The notes under the pieces were generated by a model, which did no database searches, had not been told where the DNA came from, and saw nothing but the letters and a program-made list of their open reading frames with translations. A stretch of 64,000 bases of DNA from a virus. The stretch spans positions 16,456-80,455 of IMG/VR virus record IMGVR_UViG_3300021364_001752, one strand, 5' to 3'. Positions 1-8,265 of the stretch are shown piece after piece; position 1 is the stretch's first letter, and the number at the start of each line of letters is the position of its first letter. Made by a program: the position numbers and the translations under genes.

Positions 1-1
1 C

Positions 2-889
2 GATCTAGAAGAGCTTTGCGATTTAGCTGTAAGAGCATTAGAAGAAATTATTGATTATCAGCGTTACCCAATTGTTGCTGCTGAGAAATCAACCAAGGCT
101 AGACGTTCGTTAGGCATAGGTTATATCGGACTTGCTCACTATTTGGCAAAGAACAAAGTTCAATATAACGACCCAGAAGCATGGAAGGTTGTGCATGATC
201 TTACTGAAGCGTTCCAATACTATCTACTCAAAGCCAGCAACAAATTAGCGCAGGAGCGTGGTGCATGTGATTACTTTGACCGCACTAAATACAGCGACGG
301 CATTCTTCCAATTGACACATACAAGAAGGATGTAGACGCAATAGTGGAGAACAAGTTAAACTATGATTGGGATAGTTTACGCAATGATATCAGAGAGCAC
401 GGGCTACGACATTCAACGTTGTCCGCACAGATGCCATCGGAGAGTAGCTCTGTTGTGTCGAACGCTACCAATGGAATCGAACCACCCCGCGGTTACCTGT
501 CCGTTAAGAAGTCAAAGAAAGGGCCTCTTAAGCAGATTGTTCCGCAATATCAAAGTCTAAAACAATACTACACATTGTTGTGGGACATGCCTAGCAACGA
601 AGGTTATATCAATGTAGTTGCAGTAATGCAAAAGTTCTTTGATCAGGCTATCAGCGGTAACTGGAGTTACAATCCAACACACTATCCAGATAATGAAGTG
701 CCTATGAGTCAGATGATCAACGATTTGTTAATGACTTACAAACTGGGTTGGAAAACAAGTTACTATCAGAACACATACGATTATAAAACTGATCCTAGCG
801 AAATTGAAGAAGAAAAACCGCAGACAGAATTAGCACCATCAGAACTTGATCTCAGTGAAGATGAAATGTGCGAAGCCTGCGCTATATAA
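2..889 (+). CDS. nrdA: Ribonucleoside-diphosphate reductase alpha subunit, C-terminal part (5' end outside window)
   Basis: This is the C-terminal part of the large subunit of class Ia ribonucleotide reductase, which reduces NDPs to dNDPs for phage DNA synthesis. The frame is open from the window edge; in-frame sequence before the first ATG reads RRSLGIGYIGLAHYLAK, a typical NrdA segment, so the ATG at 143 is internal. The MPSESSSVVSNATNGIEP segment matches the conserved PSESSS..SNATNGIEPPRG block near the active site. The protein ends in CEACAI, the C-terminal cysteine pair that passes electrons from glutaredoxin to the active site. nrdB and a glutaredoxin gene follow, which completes the pathway. 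The family assignment is certain; only the missing N-terminus is unseen. Confidence 0.95.
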   Translation, partial: DLEELCDLAVRALEEIIDYQRYPIVAAEKSTKARRSLGIGYIGLAHYLAKNKVQYNDPEAWKVVHDLTEAFQYYLLKASNKLAQERGACDYFDRTKYSDGILPIDTYKKDVDAIVENKLNYDWDSLRNDIREHGLRHSTLSAQMPSESSSVVSNATNGIEPPRGYLSVKKSKKGPLKQIVPQYQSLKQYYTLLWDMPSNEGYINVVAVMQKFFDQAISGNWSYNPTHYPDNEVPMSQMINDLLMTYKLGWKTSYYQNTYDYKTDPSEIEEEKPQTELAPSELDLSEDEMCEACAI

Positions 890-898
890 ATATAACAC

Positions 899-928
899 TT
901 GACATACAGCCCTCATGGGCTGTATACT
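899..928 (+). promoter_or_regulatory. Sigma70-like promoter of nrdB with a palindrome in the spacer
   Basis: TTGACA (899-904) and TATACT (923-928) are separated by 18 bp. The spacer holds an inverted repeat, ACAGCCC and GGGCTGT, with a 4-base loop. It could be an operator or the end of the nrdA transcript. nrdB starts 30 bp downstream behind an AAGGA ribosome-binding site. Confidence 0.65.
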
Positions 929-958
929 CTATACAGACACAATTAAAAAGGAATAACA

Positions 959-2062
959 ATGTCGAAGACTGTTTTTAATCAAGAAAAAGTTGACTTTACA
1001 AAACAAAACATGTTCTTTGGCGAAGACCAAAACACACAGCGTTATGATACATTTCGCTTTCCTGTCTTCGACAAGTTGAACCAAACCATGCTAGGTTACT
1101 TCTGGCGTCCGGAGGAAGTGAGTCTGCAAAAAGATCGTGCTGACTTTGCTAACTTCCGTCCAGAACAAAAACATATTTTTACAAGTAACCTAAAATATCA
1201 AACATTGCTAGACAGTGTGCAAGGACGTGGCCCGTGCCTAGCATTTTTGCCACACGTAAGTTTGCCTGAGCTCGAAGGTTGCATTGTCACTTGGGACTTC
1301 TTTGAAACTATCCACTCACGTTCATATACACACATTATGAAAAACGTGTATGCAGATCCTGCAGAGGTTTTTGATACTATCCTCGACGATGAAAAGATTA
1401 TTGCTCGTGCAACCAGTGTAACCAAACACTACGATGCATTCAATGAAGCAGCTGATGCATACTTCCATAGAGGTGAAGGCTCTTTGTATGATGTAAAGAA
1501 AAAACTATATCTTGCAATGATGACAGTTAACATCTTAGAAGGGTTGCGTTTCTATGTAAGTTTTGCTTGCACGTTCGGCTTTGGAGAACTCAAGCTAATG
1601 GAAGGTAGTGCAAAGATTATTAGTCTTATCGCACGTGATGAAGCACAGCACCTGGCACTAAGCACACACGTTCTTAAACTTTGGGCACAGGGCAAAGACG
1701 ATCCAGAGATGGCCAAGGTTGCTAAAGAGTGTGAAGAAGATGTTTATGACCTGTGGCGTGAATGTGTTGCAGAAGAAAAAGATTGGGCAGAGTATCTATT
1801 CAAAGACGGCTCAATGATTGGACTTAACACAAACCTATTGAATCAATATGTTGAATATATTGCAAACAGACGTCTAAAAGCCCTTGGCTTCAATGCTATT
1901 TTTGATGCACCAGTGAACACCAATCCACTACCGTGGACACAGCACTGGCTTTCAAGTTCAGGCTTGCAAGTTGCTCCACAGGAAACAGAAGTAGAAAGTT
2001 ATATTATTGGCGGCATCAAACAAGATGTTGATAAAGACAAATTAAAAGGATTTTCACTATGA
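959..2062 (+). CDS. nrdB: Ribonucleoside-diphosphate reductase beta subunit
   Basis: This is the radical-generating small subunit of class Ia ribonucleotide reductase, a ferritin-like helical protein carrying a di-iron centre and tyrosyl radical. It is 367 aa, normal for NrdB. Diagnostic segments are WDFFETIHSRSYTHIMKN (iron-ligand E and H), ILEGLRFYVSFACTF and LIARDEAQHLALSTHVLK (second E..H ligand helix). The C-terminal tail, which docks on NrdA, is present. A ribosome-binding site AAAGGA precedes the ATG, and a sigma70-like promoter lies in the gap after nrdA. The 3' end overlaps the glutaredoxin gene by 4 bases, so the two are probably translationally coupled. Confidence 0.97.
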   Translation: MSKTVFNQEKVDFTKQNMFFGEDQNTQRYDTFRFPVFDKLNQTMLGYFWRPEEVSLQKDRADFANFRPEQKHIFTSNLKYQTLLDSVQGRGPCLAFLPHVSLPELEGCIVTWDFFETIHSRSYTHIMKNVYADPAEVFDTILDDEKIIARATSVTKHYDAFNEAADAYFHRGEGSLYDVKKKLYLAMMTVNILEGLRFYVSFACTFGFGELKLMEGSAKIISLIARDEAQHLALSTHVLKLWAQGKDDPEMAKVAKECEEDVYDLWRECVAEEKDWAEYLFKDGSMIGLNTNLLNQYVEYIANRRLKALGFNAIFDAPVNTNPLPWTQHWLSSSGLQVAPQETEVESYIIGGIKQDVDKDKLKGFSL

Positions 2063-2310
2063 TACACATTTGGGGTAAACCAGCATGTCCATCATGCACT
2101 AAAGCAAAAGCACTTTGCGAGTCAAATAGTTTTCAATACGAGTATCTTGAATTAGGTAAAGATTTTGATAGAGAAGCAGTATTAGCAGAATTTCCAGAAG
2201 CAAGAACGTTTCCGCAGATTGTGATTAACGGACAAAAAATTGGCGGGTATGAACAGATGCTTAAATACATTGAAGACACAGGTTACACAGGAACAGGACA
2301 CACTTTATGA
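2059..2310 (+). CDS. Glutaredoxin
   Basis: This is an 83-residue glutaredoxin, the likely electron donor to the NrdAB reductase encoded just upstream. The CPSC redox motif is at residues 10-13, within IWGKPACPSCTKAKAL. A TFPQIVINGQKIGGYEQM segment supplies the cis-proline glutathione-binding site and the GGY turn. The ATG overlaps the nrdB stop (ATGA), and its own stop overlaps the next start. T4-like phages usually keep a thioredoxin/glutaredoxin (NrdC) near their reductase genes, which agrees with this position. Confidence 0.93.
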   Translation: MIHIWGKPACPSCTKAKALCESNSFQYEYLELGKDFDREAVLAEFPEARTFPQIVINGQKIGGYEQMLKYIEDTGYTGTGHTL

Positions 2311-2600
2311 TTATTGAAACACCTTACAAACAAAACGACACAGTATCAATAAAAACCAACGCTGGTGACGAAGTTGTTGCACGTTTTGTTGAAGAGGACA
2401 AAGATACAATTACAGTTCAGAAGCCTCTTGCATTGATGGCAACACCTCAAGGCGGTGTAGGACTAGGCAACTTTGCGTTTACTATTCCACAAGATACAAA
2501 ATTAAAGTTAAATAAAAGTGGTATATTATTTGTGCATAAAACAGAAGCTGAGATGGCTAAACAATATGTTAATAGCACAAGTTCTATACAAATGGTTTAG
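2307..2600 (+). CDS. Conserved phage protein, possible Sm-like barrel
   Basis: The product is 97 aa. The N-terminal half (about residues 8-60) alternates hydrophobic and charged residues, as in VSIKTNAGDEVVARFVEED and TITVQKPLA. This resembles a small beta barrel of the Sm/Hfq type, but no diagnostic motif settles it. It overlaps the glutaredoxin stop by 4 bases and ends 8 bases before the PAAR gene, so it sits at the boundary between nucleotide metabolism and structural genes. The function is not recognised. Confidence 0.7.
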   Translation: MIIETPYKQNDTVSIKTNAGDEVVARFVEEDKDTITVQKPLALMATPQGGVGLGNFAFTIPQDTKLKLNKSGILFVHKTEAEMAKQYVNSTSSIQMV

Positions 2601-2608
2601 GAGTTAAA

Positions 2609-2917
2609 ATGCCAGGGGTGGTTAGAGAAATAGTTGATACAAATATTGGACATGCAAAGCCACCACCTGATCCAGAACCATTTCACCAGTTTCCTTTTGT
2701 AAGAAATCAAAGCACAGTTTTTGTAGACACCTATGCAGTTATTACAGATGGCGGATCAACACAGTGCGGCGATGGTGTAAATGTCCCAAGTAGTAGAAAT
2801 GTCTATGTAGAGAATCAACGGGTTGCTATTATAGGTGATCCAACAGGCGGCCATGGCGGGTTTGGAGGCAACAGTGTTGCCAGTGGAAGCGGAGATGTTT
2901 TTATAAATGGCCTTTAA
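2609..2917 (+). CDS. PAAR-domain tail spike tip protein
   Basis: This 102-residue protein has the glycine-rich PAAR-like pattern: VFVDTYAVITDGGSTQCGDG, VPSSRNVYVENQRVAIIGD, then TGGHGGFG and SGSGDVFINGL. PAAR proteins form the sharp cone capping the central spike of contractile tails; the T4 counterpart is gp5.4. The C-terminal repeat of short strands ending in a conserved ING fits the family. A GGAG ribosome-binding site lies just before the start. It is followed by a small protein and two long tail-fibre-like genes, so this is a tail/baseplate block. Confidence 0.88.
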   Translation: MPGVVREIVDTNIGHAKPPPDPEPFHQFPFVRNQSTVFVDTYAVITDGGSTQCGDGVNVPSSRNVYVENQRVAIIGDPTGGHGGFGGNSVASGSGDVFINGL

Positions 2918-3176
2918 CGTAAGCTATGGTAGTTTTGATTTTCCTCCTAATCCTGATATTGCAGGGTTACTGGCTCAAGCAGCGGCAGAAACTGATCCTG
3001 TATTACAGGCACAACTTTATCAACAGGCTTATAGTTTTTCAGCACCCTTGACAAACGAAGAAAAAACTTTGTTTTCTTATATGCAAGATGATTACATAGA
3101 AAACAATCCAGGACTGGTAGGCAATCGACAAACCAGTTATGTAGGAGCAAGAACGTTAGACGACCTTACAGAATAA
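2907..3176 (+). CDS. Small tail-associated protein of unknown function
   Basis: The product is 89 aa, with no signal peptide or membrane segment. The start overlaps the end of the PAAR gene by 11 bases. The middle (FPPNPDIAGLLAQAAAETDP) is probably helical and the C-terminus is polar. The position between the spike tip and a fibre-like protein suggests a baseplate or fibre accessory part; that is inference from context only. Confidence 0.65.
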   Translation: MAFNVSYGSFDFPPNPDIAGLLAQAAAETDPVLQAQLYQQAYSFSAPLTNEEKTLFSYMQDDYIENNPGLVGNRQTSYVGARTLDDLTE

Positions 3177-3179
3177 ATA
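3173..3179 (+). promoter_or_regulatory. Late promoter motif ATAAATA, 4 bases before a start codon
   Basis: ATAAATA is followed by CTGT and the ATG of the 492-aa fibre gene. There is no Shine-Dalgarno sequence. T4-type late promoters use TATAAATA around -10, so the message could be leaderless. Part of the motif is the stop codon of the preceding gene, so chance overlap cannot be excluded. Confidence 0.4.
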
Positions 3180-3183
3180 CTGT

Positions 3184-4662
3184 ATGGCAATAACGAAAAG
3201 AGCAGACAAAGGTGCTGCATTATCATATGAAGAAATGGATGCAAACTTTGACGCAGTTGCTCCTCGTGACAGCGCAACCGGTGCAATAGAAATACCTACA
3301 GGCACCACTGGAGAACAGCCTGCTTCTCCTGTAGTTGGACAACTTAGATTTAACACACAATTAAATTTGTTTGAAGGTTACTTTGATACATTAGGATGGA
3401 GTGCCTTAGCAGCTTCTGGTGTATCAGGCGAAGTAAACCAAAATGCTTGGGCTGAAATAGCAGTGGCAGGACAAACAAACGTTGCCGCAGATCAAAAGTC
3501 AGATGTGTTAACATTTGTTGCCGGCACTGATATTAGTATTACTACCAACGCTACAGCTGATAGCATAACAATCAACAGCACATATACACCACCGAGTAAC
3601 GTGAGCGCATTTACAAACGATTCGGGTTACTTGACTAGCGAAACTACAACCACGCTTACCGCAGACAGTGTCAACACAAAACTTGTCTTTACAGACGAAA
3701 CTGGCACAGCAAACGATATCGATCTCAGTTGGACCATTGATGACACAAATCTAGCACGTATCACCAGCGGCACTGTAGATGGTGCAACAGGCATTGCAAC
3801 ATTCACAAGAGATGATGCTACAACTTTTACAACAGACTTTAGTGCTTTATTTGATGATACAAACCTTACAAGAATAACCAGTGGTAGTTTTAACAGCGGC
3901 ACTGGTGACCTTACACTCACTCGCAGTGATGCAACTACAGCGGCGACTATAAGTCTAGACGGAAGATACCTTACCAGTTACACAGTTACAGAATCAGATG
4001 TGACACAGCACCAAGCAGCATTAAGTATAACACAAAGTCAGATAAGTGATTTAGCACATTATTCTAATAGCGATGTTGATTCACATTTAAATACAGGAAC
4101 TGCATTAGGAAGTCAAATTTTAAGTTGGACTGGCACTGATTATGACTGGGTAGCACAGCCTAGTGGCGGACTTGCAAATGTTGTTGAAGACACAACTCCA
4201 CAACTTGGCGGCAACTTGGATGTTAATAGCAACTCTATTACAGGCACCACAGTGAATATTACAACTACAACAAATGGTGATGTTGTGATTCAGCCTTCTG
4301 GAACAGGTGGAATATCTTTACGCAAAAGCTACGATGAACACTTTGTATCACTTGGAACCTTGTTTGGCACAGAACAAATTGATGTAGGAACAGCAAGTCA
4401 TTTTTATGGCTCAATACAAAGCAACGTTACATTTCAGTTTATAGGGGAGACTGCTACAACTAACCAAGTAGATAGTTTTACTTTGTATCTTTATAGAGCA
4501 ACCAGTTTTAGTATTACACTAACATGGCCTGCTGAAGTTCAATGGAGTAACGGAACAGCACCGGCTCTACCTGGTGTAGGCGAAATGGATATCTATGTAT
4601 TTACTACTATCAATAACGGAACATCGTGGTTTGGCTTCCAAGCCGGAGATGCTATGGCATGA
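3184..4662 (+). CDS. Tail-fibre-like structural protein
   Basis: This 492-residue protein begins with ITKRADKGAALSYEEMDANF, an N-terminal signature common in tail-fibre proteins of marine T4-like phages. The middle is Thr/Asn/Ser-rich and repetitive: two copies of a DDTNL.RITSG unit (about residues 185-260) look like short beta-repeat units of a fibre shaft. The C-terminal 100 residues are less repetitive and could form a receptor-binding or assembly tip. It lacks a ribosome-binding site and is preceded by a late-promoter-like motif. It ends overlapping the next start (ATGA). Confidence 0.8.
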   Translation: MAITKRADKGAALSYEEMDANFDAVAPRDSATGAIEIPTGTTGEQPASPVVGQLRFNTQLNLFEGYFDTLGWSALAASGVSGEVNQNAWAEIAVAGQTNVAADQKSDVLTFVAGTDISITTNATADSITINSTYTPPSNVSAFTNDSGYLTSETTTTLTADSVNTKLVFTDETGTANDIDLSWTIDDTNLARITSGTVDGATGIATFTRDDATTFTTDFSALFDDTNLTRITSGSFNSGTGDLTLTRSDATTAATISLDGRYLTSYTVTESDVTQHQAALSITQSQISDLAHYSNSDVDSHLNTGTALGSQILSWTGTDYDWVAQPSGGLANVVEDTTPQLGGNLDVNSNSITGTTVNITTTTNGDVVIQPSGTGGISLRKSYDEHFVSLGTLFGTEQIDVGTASHFYGSIQSNVTFQFIGETATTNQVDSFTLYLYRATSFSITLTWPAEVQWSNGTAPALPGVGEMDIYVFTTINNGTSWFGFQAGDAMA

Positions 4663-6545
4663 TACATAAAATGCTTATGGCTGCTGCCGGTGCAGGCGGC
4701 GCCCCTGACACTTCATATCATATAACCAATATAGCATACAGTGGGACAGATACACCTAACGTTCAAACGATAGAAGCTCAGCGTGATACAAGGAAAGGAG
4801 GAAGTAAAATATTATACAATTTTGACTTCTTCAATAATGGGCAAGGTATAATCACATCCAGTGGTGCTAATAGTGATTTTTGTGCATACACAGTTGAGTT
4901 TGGCGGAGGCGCATATACAAAAGGCACAGAATTATTTGATTCTTCCACAAGTGTAAGCATGCCAACAAATGACAGATGTGATTTTTTAACTTTTATTGAC
5001 AGCACAAATTTAGTTGGCGCATATGGTAATACATTAAAAAAATTCACATGTTCAACACCCTGGGACATAAGCACTTTAAGCAATAACACCTACTTTACCA
5101 GTTCTTTTGCCAGTCCTCCGTTTTCGGGTCTTATAAAATATTTTAAGTTTAACTCTACTGGAACTGAAATAATAATAGTTACCCCAGGTCAGTCTCCTAA
5201 TGGCTTGTTTAAATTTACTTTGTCAACGCCATATGATATAGCAACTATATCGTCCAGTCCGACACAGTCCGATGCTACTCATCCTAGAGGCGTTGTTCAT
5301 ATAAACGATGCAGGCACAGTCATAACATACCAAAACGGTGGTGTGGATTGGAACTACAGGCAACAAACAATGAGCACACCATTTGACCTATCTACACTGA
5401 GCACAGAAACTGTTTACACATTTAACTTTTCGGACGGCTACGGAACTCAATATAATGAAGGATTAGGTTTTGCCGAAGCACATGGATCTTTTGCAGCAGG
5501 AGAAGTATTCTTTTTTAACAAGGGTCCAAACGTTATCGGTAGAGGTGTTTGCTCTACAGCATACGACCTAAGCACTATCACATGGGATACAGATATTCCT
5601 AGCGGATCAAAAGCTACAACAATATTCCAAGCAAGCGGAAATGCAGATATAGCTTCTACCAACAGAATGTGGTATTTAGAAAATTATCCTGATAATTTTA
5701 ATCGTAATGGCCAATTTTATGTAGGATTTGATAGGTATCCAGGGCAAGGCGATAAATGGGTTTGGCAACTTAGTTTTCCATATACAATAGAAAATTTAAG
5801 TGTTTATGGGGACGGAAGTGCAATAAATCTTACCAATACCTCAAAACAAAGAAGGACATTCTGTAGAACTAGAACCAACTATTATGCATTTATCAGCACT
5901 GAGTATGTTAATAATGCTTATGCATTTTATCTTGACTATGTGCCTCAAGTTTTCGGCGGCGGTATAGATTCTACCAATGCAGTCGACTATGGGTCCGAGA
6001 TTACAGTAGATATTACTAGTTGGATATCAGATGGTGGGTTAAATTTGAACACAATTTATCCAAAAAGAATACAAATGAGACAAGAGCATGAGTATACCAG
6101 CGGTTTGAACGAATATCGTTGTTGGGTATTGTTAGCAACACAATCAACCAGTGCGACACCACAGGTAGATATAATTAGACAAATGACAGCAACAACTAGC
6201 CCTCAGAGTGATCCTACAGTATGGTCTCTTGACACAGGAGCCAATGCAACATGGCAAATACCAAGAGGAGGAACTTATGAACCTGCTACAGATGAACTCA
6301 TATCTGATTTCCAAGTTAGTCATGATGGAAGATATATTTTAATTTGCACTTGGCGAGGTAAACTTTACCTTTTTGAAAATGACGATCCTTGGAACTTGAG
6401 TGGTAATATCACAGCAATTCAGGAAGCTACTATACCATTAGAGGGAAATAAAAGACCAGAACAAATACATTTTAACAGCGACGGAACCAAACTTTTTGTG
6501 CATGATACGAGTGCAATTATATATGAATACGATATTGGCACTTAA
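4659..6545 (+). CDS. Large tail protein, possible beta-propeller receptor-binding protein
   Basis: The start chosen is the ATG at 4659, which overlaps the upstream stop; an in-frame start at 4626 lies inside the previous gene. The product is 628 aa. It carries loosely repeated units with STPWDISTLS, STPYDIATIS, STPFDLSTLS and STAYDLSTIT. Each lies near a D-G-x-x-hydrophobic strand, as in HDGRYILICTWRGKLYLFEN. This suggests a beta propeller with about seven blades. The place after the fibre gene suggests host recognition. There is no signal peptide. The propeller is inferred from repeat spacing, not from a known family. Confidence 0.75.
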   Translation: MIHKMLMAAAGAGGAPDTSYHITNIAYSGTDTPNVQTIEAQRDTRKGGSKILYNFDFFNNGQGIITSSGANSDFCAYTVEFGGGAYTKGTELFDSSTSVSMPTNDRCDFLTFIDSTNLVGAYGNTLKKFTCSTPWDISTLSNNTYFTSSFASPPFSGLIKYFKFNSTGTEIIIVTPGQSPNGLFKFTLSTPYDIATISSSPTQSDATHPRGVVHINDAGTVITYQNGGVDWNYRQQTMSTPFDLSTLSTETVYTFNFSDGYGTQYNEGLGFAEAHGSFAAGEVFFFNKGPNVIGRGVCSTAYDLSTITWDTDIPSGSKATTIFQASGNADIASTNRMWYLENYPDNFNRNGQFYVGFDRYPGQGDKWVWQLSFPYTIENLSVYGDGSAINLTNTSKQRRTFCRTRTNYYAFISTEYVNNAYAFYLDYVPQVFGGGIDSTNAVDYGSEITVDITSWISDGGLNLNTIYPKRIQMRQEHEYTSGLNEYRCWVLLATQSTSATPQVDIIRQMTATTSPQSDPTVWSLDTGANATWQIPRGGTYEPATDELISDFQVSHDGRYILICTWRGKLYLFENDDPWNLSGNITAIQEATIPLEGNKRPEQIHFNSDGTKLFVHDTSAIIYEYDIGT

Positions 6546-6548
6546 TGG

Positions 6549-6577
6549 TTGACAGAGGTTGTAGGTAAAGTTATTAT
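6549..6577 (+). promoter_or_regulatory. Sigma70-like promoter
   Basis: TTGACA (6549-6554), a 17-bp spacer and TATTAT (6572-6577) precede the lipoprotein gene at 6615. A 6-bp inverted repeat, ATAGGC and GCCTAT, sits in the leader. Confidence 0.6.
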
Positions 6578-6614
6578 TAATCATAGGCGATGTTGCCTAT
6601 TGAACGGAGATCTT

Positions 6615-7133
6615 ATGTTTAAAATTATCGCGGGTGTCGCAGTAGCAGGCGCCCTCACTGGTTGTGCTATTGGTGCAGAACCACAGGCGTTTGGTGTTGT
6701 CCGCAGCATTGAACCACATTACGAAACAGTTAGTTTCTTTCCTCCTGATGCAAACTGCACAGTGTATCCTCATTACCAGCAAGAACTTAGCCCTAGTGGT
6801 GCTCTAGTTGGTGCTGCTGCCGGATACGTTCTATCTGGTGGATTGTTGGTTCCGACTCTTGCAGTCGGCGGCGCAGGTGCAGTAGCATTTGGTAATGTTG
6901 AAAACTACTCAAATGTTGTATGCGAAAATGATTATTTGCCACCTGTAGAGCAAGAGGTAATTTCACACTTCAATGTCACTTACGAATACAAGGGTTATGA
7001 AGGCCGTGGCACTACCCAAACACAATACCAGGTTGGAGATAGTATTCCGCTATCCCATACACAAACTTATGCTCGTGAACTTACAGAATTTTTCACTGAT
7101 GCACCTTATATCAATCCTGTATTAGAAAAGTAG
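6615..7133 (+). CDS. Glycine-rich lipoprotein, paralogue of the protein at 43988
   Basis: The ATG at 6615 is chosen because it follows an ACGGAGA ribosome-binding site and begins a lipoprotein signal (MFKIIAGVAVAGALTGC, cleavage before Cys17). The in-frame ATG at 6549 would bury that signal. The mature part has a glycine-zipper-like stretch (GALVGAAAGYVLSGGLLVP), as in the Rickettsia 17-kDa antigen/2TM family. It also has RSIEPHYETVSF and a C-terminal FNVTYEYKGYEGRG strand. The window protein at 43988 has the matching YVEPRYETIYQ, glycine zipper and YYIEFDWNGVEG segments, so the two are paralogues. An envelope location is likely; the role in infection is unknown. Confidence 0.8.
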   Translation: MFKIIAGVAVAGALTGCAIGAEPQAFGVVRSIEPHYETVSFFPPDANCTVYPHYQQELSPSGALVGAAAGYVLSGGLLVPTLAVGGAGAVAFGNVENYSNVVCENDYLPPVEQEVISHFNVTYEYKGYEGRGTTQTQYQVGDSIPLSHTQTYARELTEFFTDAPYINPVLEK

Positions 7134-7134
7134 G

Positions 7135-7163
7135 TTGACAAATACTTGCAAATCTACTAAAAT
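7135..7163 (+). promoter_or_regulatory. Sigma70-like promoter
   Basis: TTGACA (7135-7140), a 17-bp spacer and TAAAAT (7158-7163) lie immediately after the lipoprotein stop. They drive the run of small genes from 7192 to about 8937. Confidence 0.65.
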
Positions 7164-7191
7164 ATGATATAGGCAAAACAGAAAGGCAAAC

Positions 7192-7791
7192 ATGAACAAG
7201 ATTATACTTACAGACTGTGACGGAGTGCTACTTAATTGGGAGTATGCTTTTTGTGTATGGATGGAACAACATGGCCATGCACAGATAGAAAATGGCAACG
7301 AAGAATATAACATCGCAAAACGATTTAATATTACTGAAGATGCAGGCAAAAAACTGGTAAAACAGTTTAATGAAAGTGCTGCAATGGGCTTTCTACCTGC
7401 ACTGCGTGATGCACGTTATTATGTAAAACGGCTACACGAAGAACATGGATACGAGTTTCATTGTATTACTAGCATGAGCTTGGATCCTAATGCTAAAAAA
7501 CTACGTCAAATGAATCTTGATAAGATGTTTGGTCCAACAGCATTTCCGGTTTTGCACTGTTTAGATACTGGTGCAGATAAAGATGAATTCTTAGATGAAC
7601 ACTATAGCGATAGTGGTCTATATTGGATTGAAGACAAAATGTCTAATGCTATTGCTGGACTTAACGTAGGATTGAATCCTATATTGATTGAGCATGGTTG
7701 GAACATGAACGATAGCGTTCCAGTAGGTATGCGTAAATGTGTCAACTGGAAAGAAGTATATGAGCTTATCGTAAATGACAGAGTTACATGA
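7192..7791 (+). CDS. HAD-superfamily phosphatase
   Basis: This 199-residue protein has HAD motif I at residues 5-12 (LTDCDGVL; nucleophile Asp and second Asp two residues on), motif II around CITSMS, and a C-terminal D-containing segment, YWIEDKMSNAIAG, for Mg binding. Phage members of this size are often 5'-nucleotidases or deoxyribonucleotidases, so a role in nucleotide pools is plausible. The substrate cannot be read from sequence. The 3' end overlaps the start of the next gene. Confidence 0.85.
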   Translation: MNKIILTDCDGVLLNWEYAFCVWMEQHGHAQIENGNEEYNIAKRFNITEDAGKKLVKQFNESAAMGFLPALRDARYYVKRLHEEHGYEFHCITSMSLDPNAKKLRQMNLDKMFGPTAFPVLHCLDTGADKDEFLDEHYSDSGLYWIEDKMSNAIAGLNVGLNPILIEHGWNMNDSVPVGMRKCVNWKEVYELIVNDRVT

Positions 7792-7954
7792 ACAATTAAA
7801 ACTGGCTTTCGCAGTTTACGTTAGAGAAAGCGAAAAATTTGAAAATGAAGGTGTCAAGGTGAGTGCAGTAAGAGCTCGCCAGGCACTTTCTGATATCAAC
7901 AAATTGATTGCTGCTCGTAGAAAAGAAATTCAAACATTAAAAGATAATACATGA
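7775..7954 (+). CDS. Histone H1-like small protein
   Basis: This 59-residue ORF starts with MTELHEQLKLAFAVYVRES and continues KFENEGVKVSAVRARQALSD. The pattern of a helix with E..F...G.K.....AR.AL..I.KL....RKEI resembles bacterial and phage histone H1-like (Hc1-type) proteins, but without the lysine-rich tail. It starts 17 bases before the end of the HAD gene and ends overlapping the next start (ATGA). It may bind nucleic acid; this rests on the short helical pattern only. Confidence 0.65.
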   Translation: MTELHEQLKLAFAVYVRESEKFENEGVKVSAVRARQALSDINKLIAARRKEIQTLKDNT

Positions 7955-8265
7955 TTAGTAATTACTTGGATAACATAGCACATCGTGTGCAACGATTAAA
8001 TGATGCAAAAGAAACCACAGTCAAGTATCTGATTAAAGAAGAAGTAAAAGACAAAGACAAAATTGAAAATTGTGTGGTGATGAGTCAAATTTGGGCTGCG
8101 CATCAATTGGGTGAGCGCATGACAATGACAGACTTGAATATTGCTTTAGGTGGTCATGAAGATGTGATTGACCATCGAGAGCTATCACTTGATCCCGAAT
8201 ATGAAGATTATACCCTAATCGAAATGCTAGACGAGCTTTTACACAATGATGACAATAAGAATTAA
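7951..8265 (+). CDS. Hypothetical protein
   Basis: The product is a 104-residue acidic, probably helical soluble protein with no recognised motif. It is coupled to both neighbours by overlaps (ATGA at the 5' end, 20 bases at the 3' end), so it is part of the 7192-8937 operon. Confidence 0.7.
   Translation: MISNYLDNIAHRVQRLNDAKETTVKYLIKEEVKDKDKIENCVVMSQIWAAHQLGERMTMTDLNIALGGHEDVIDHRELSLDPEYEDYTLIEMLDELLHNDDNKN

Noticed and set aside
1198-1425. Minus-strand frame within nrdB
   Set aside because: It lies wholly inside a certain gene on the other strand, has no ribosome-binding site and no sensible protein composition. The same holds for most other opposite-strand frames under recognised genes.
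3627-3920. Minus-strand 97-codon frame under the tail-fibre gene
   Set aside because: It is a shadow of the Thr/Asp-rich repeats of the plus-strand gene; its Val/Ser-rich product is an artefact of the reverse frame.
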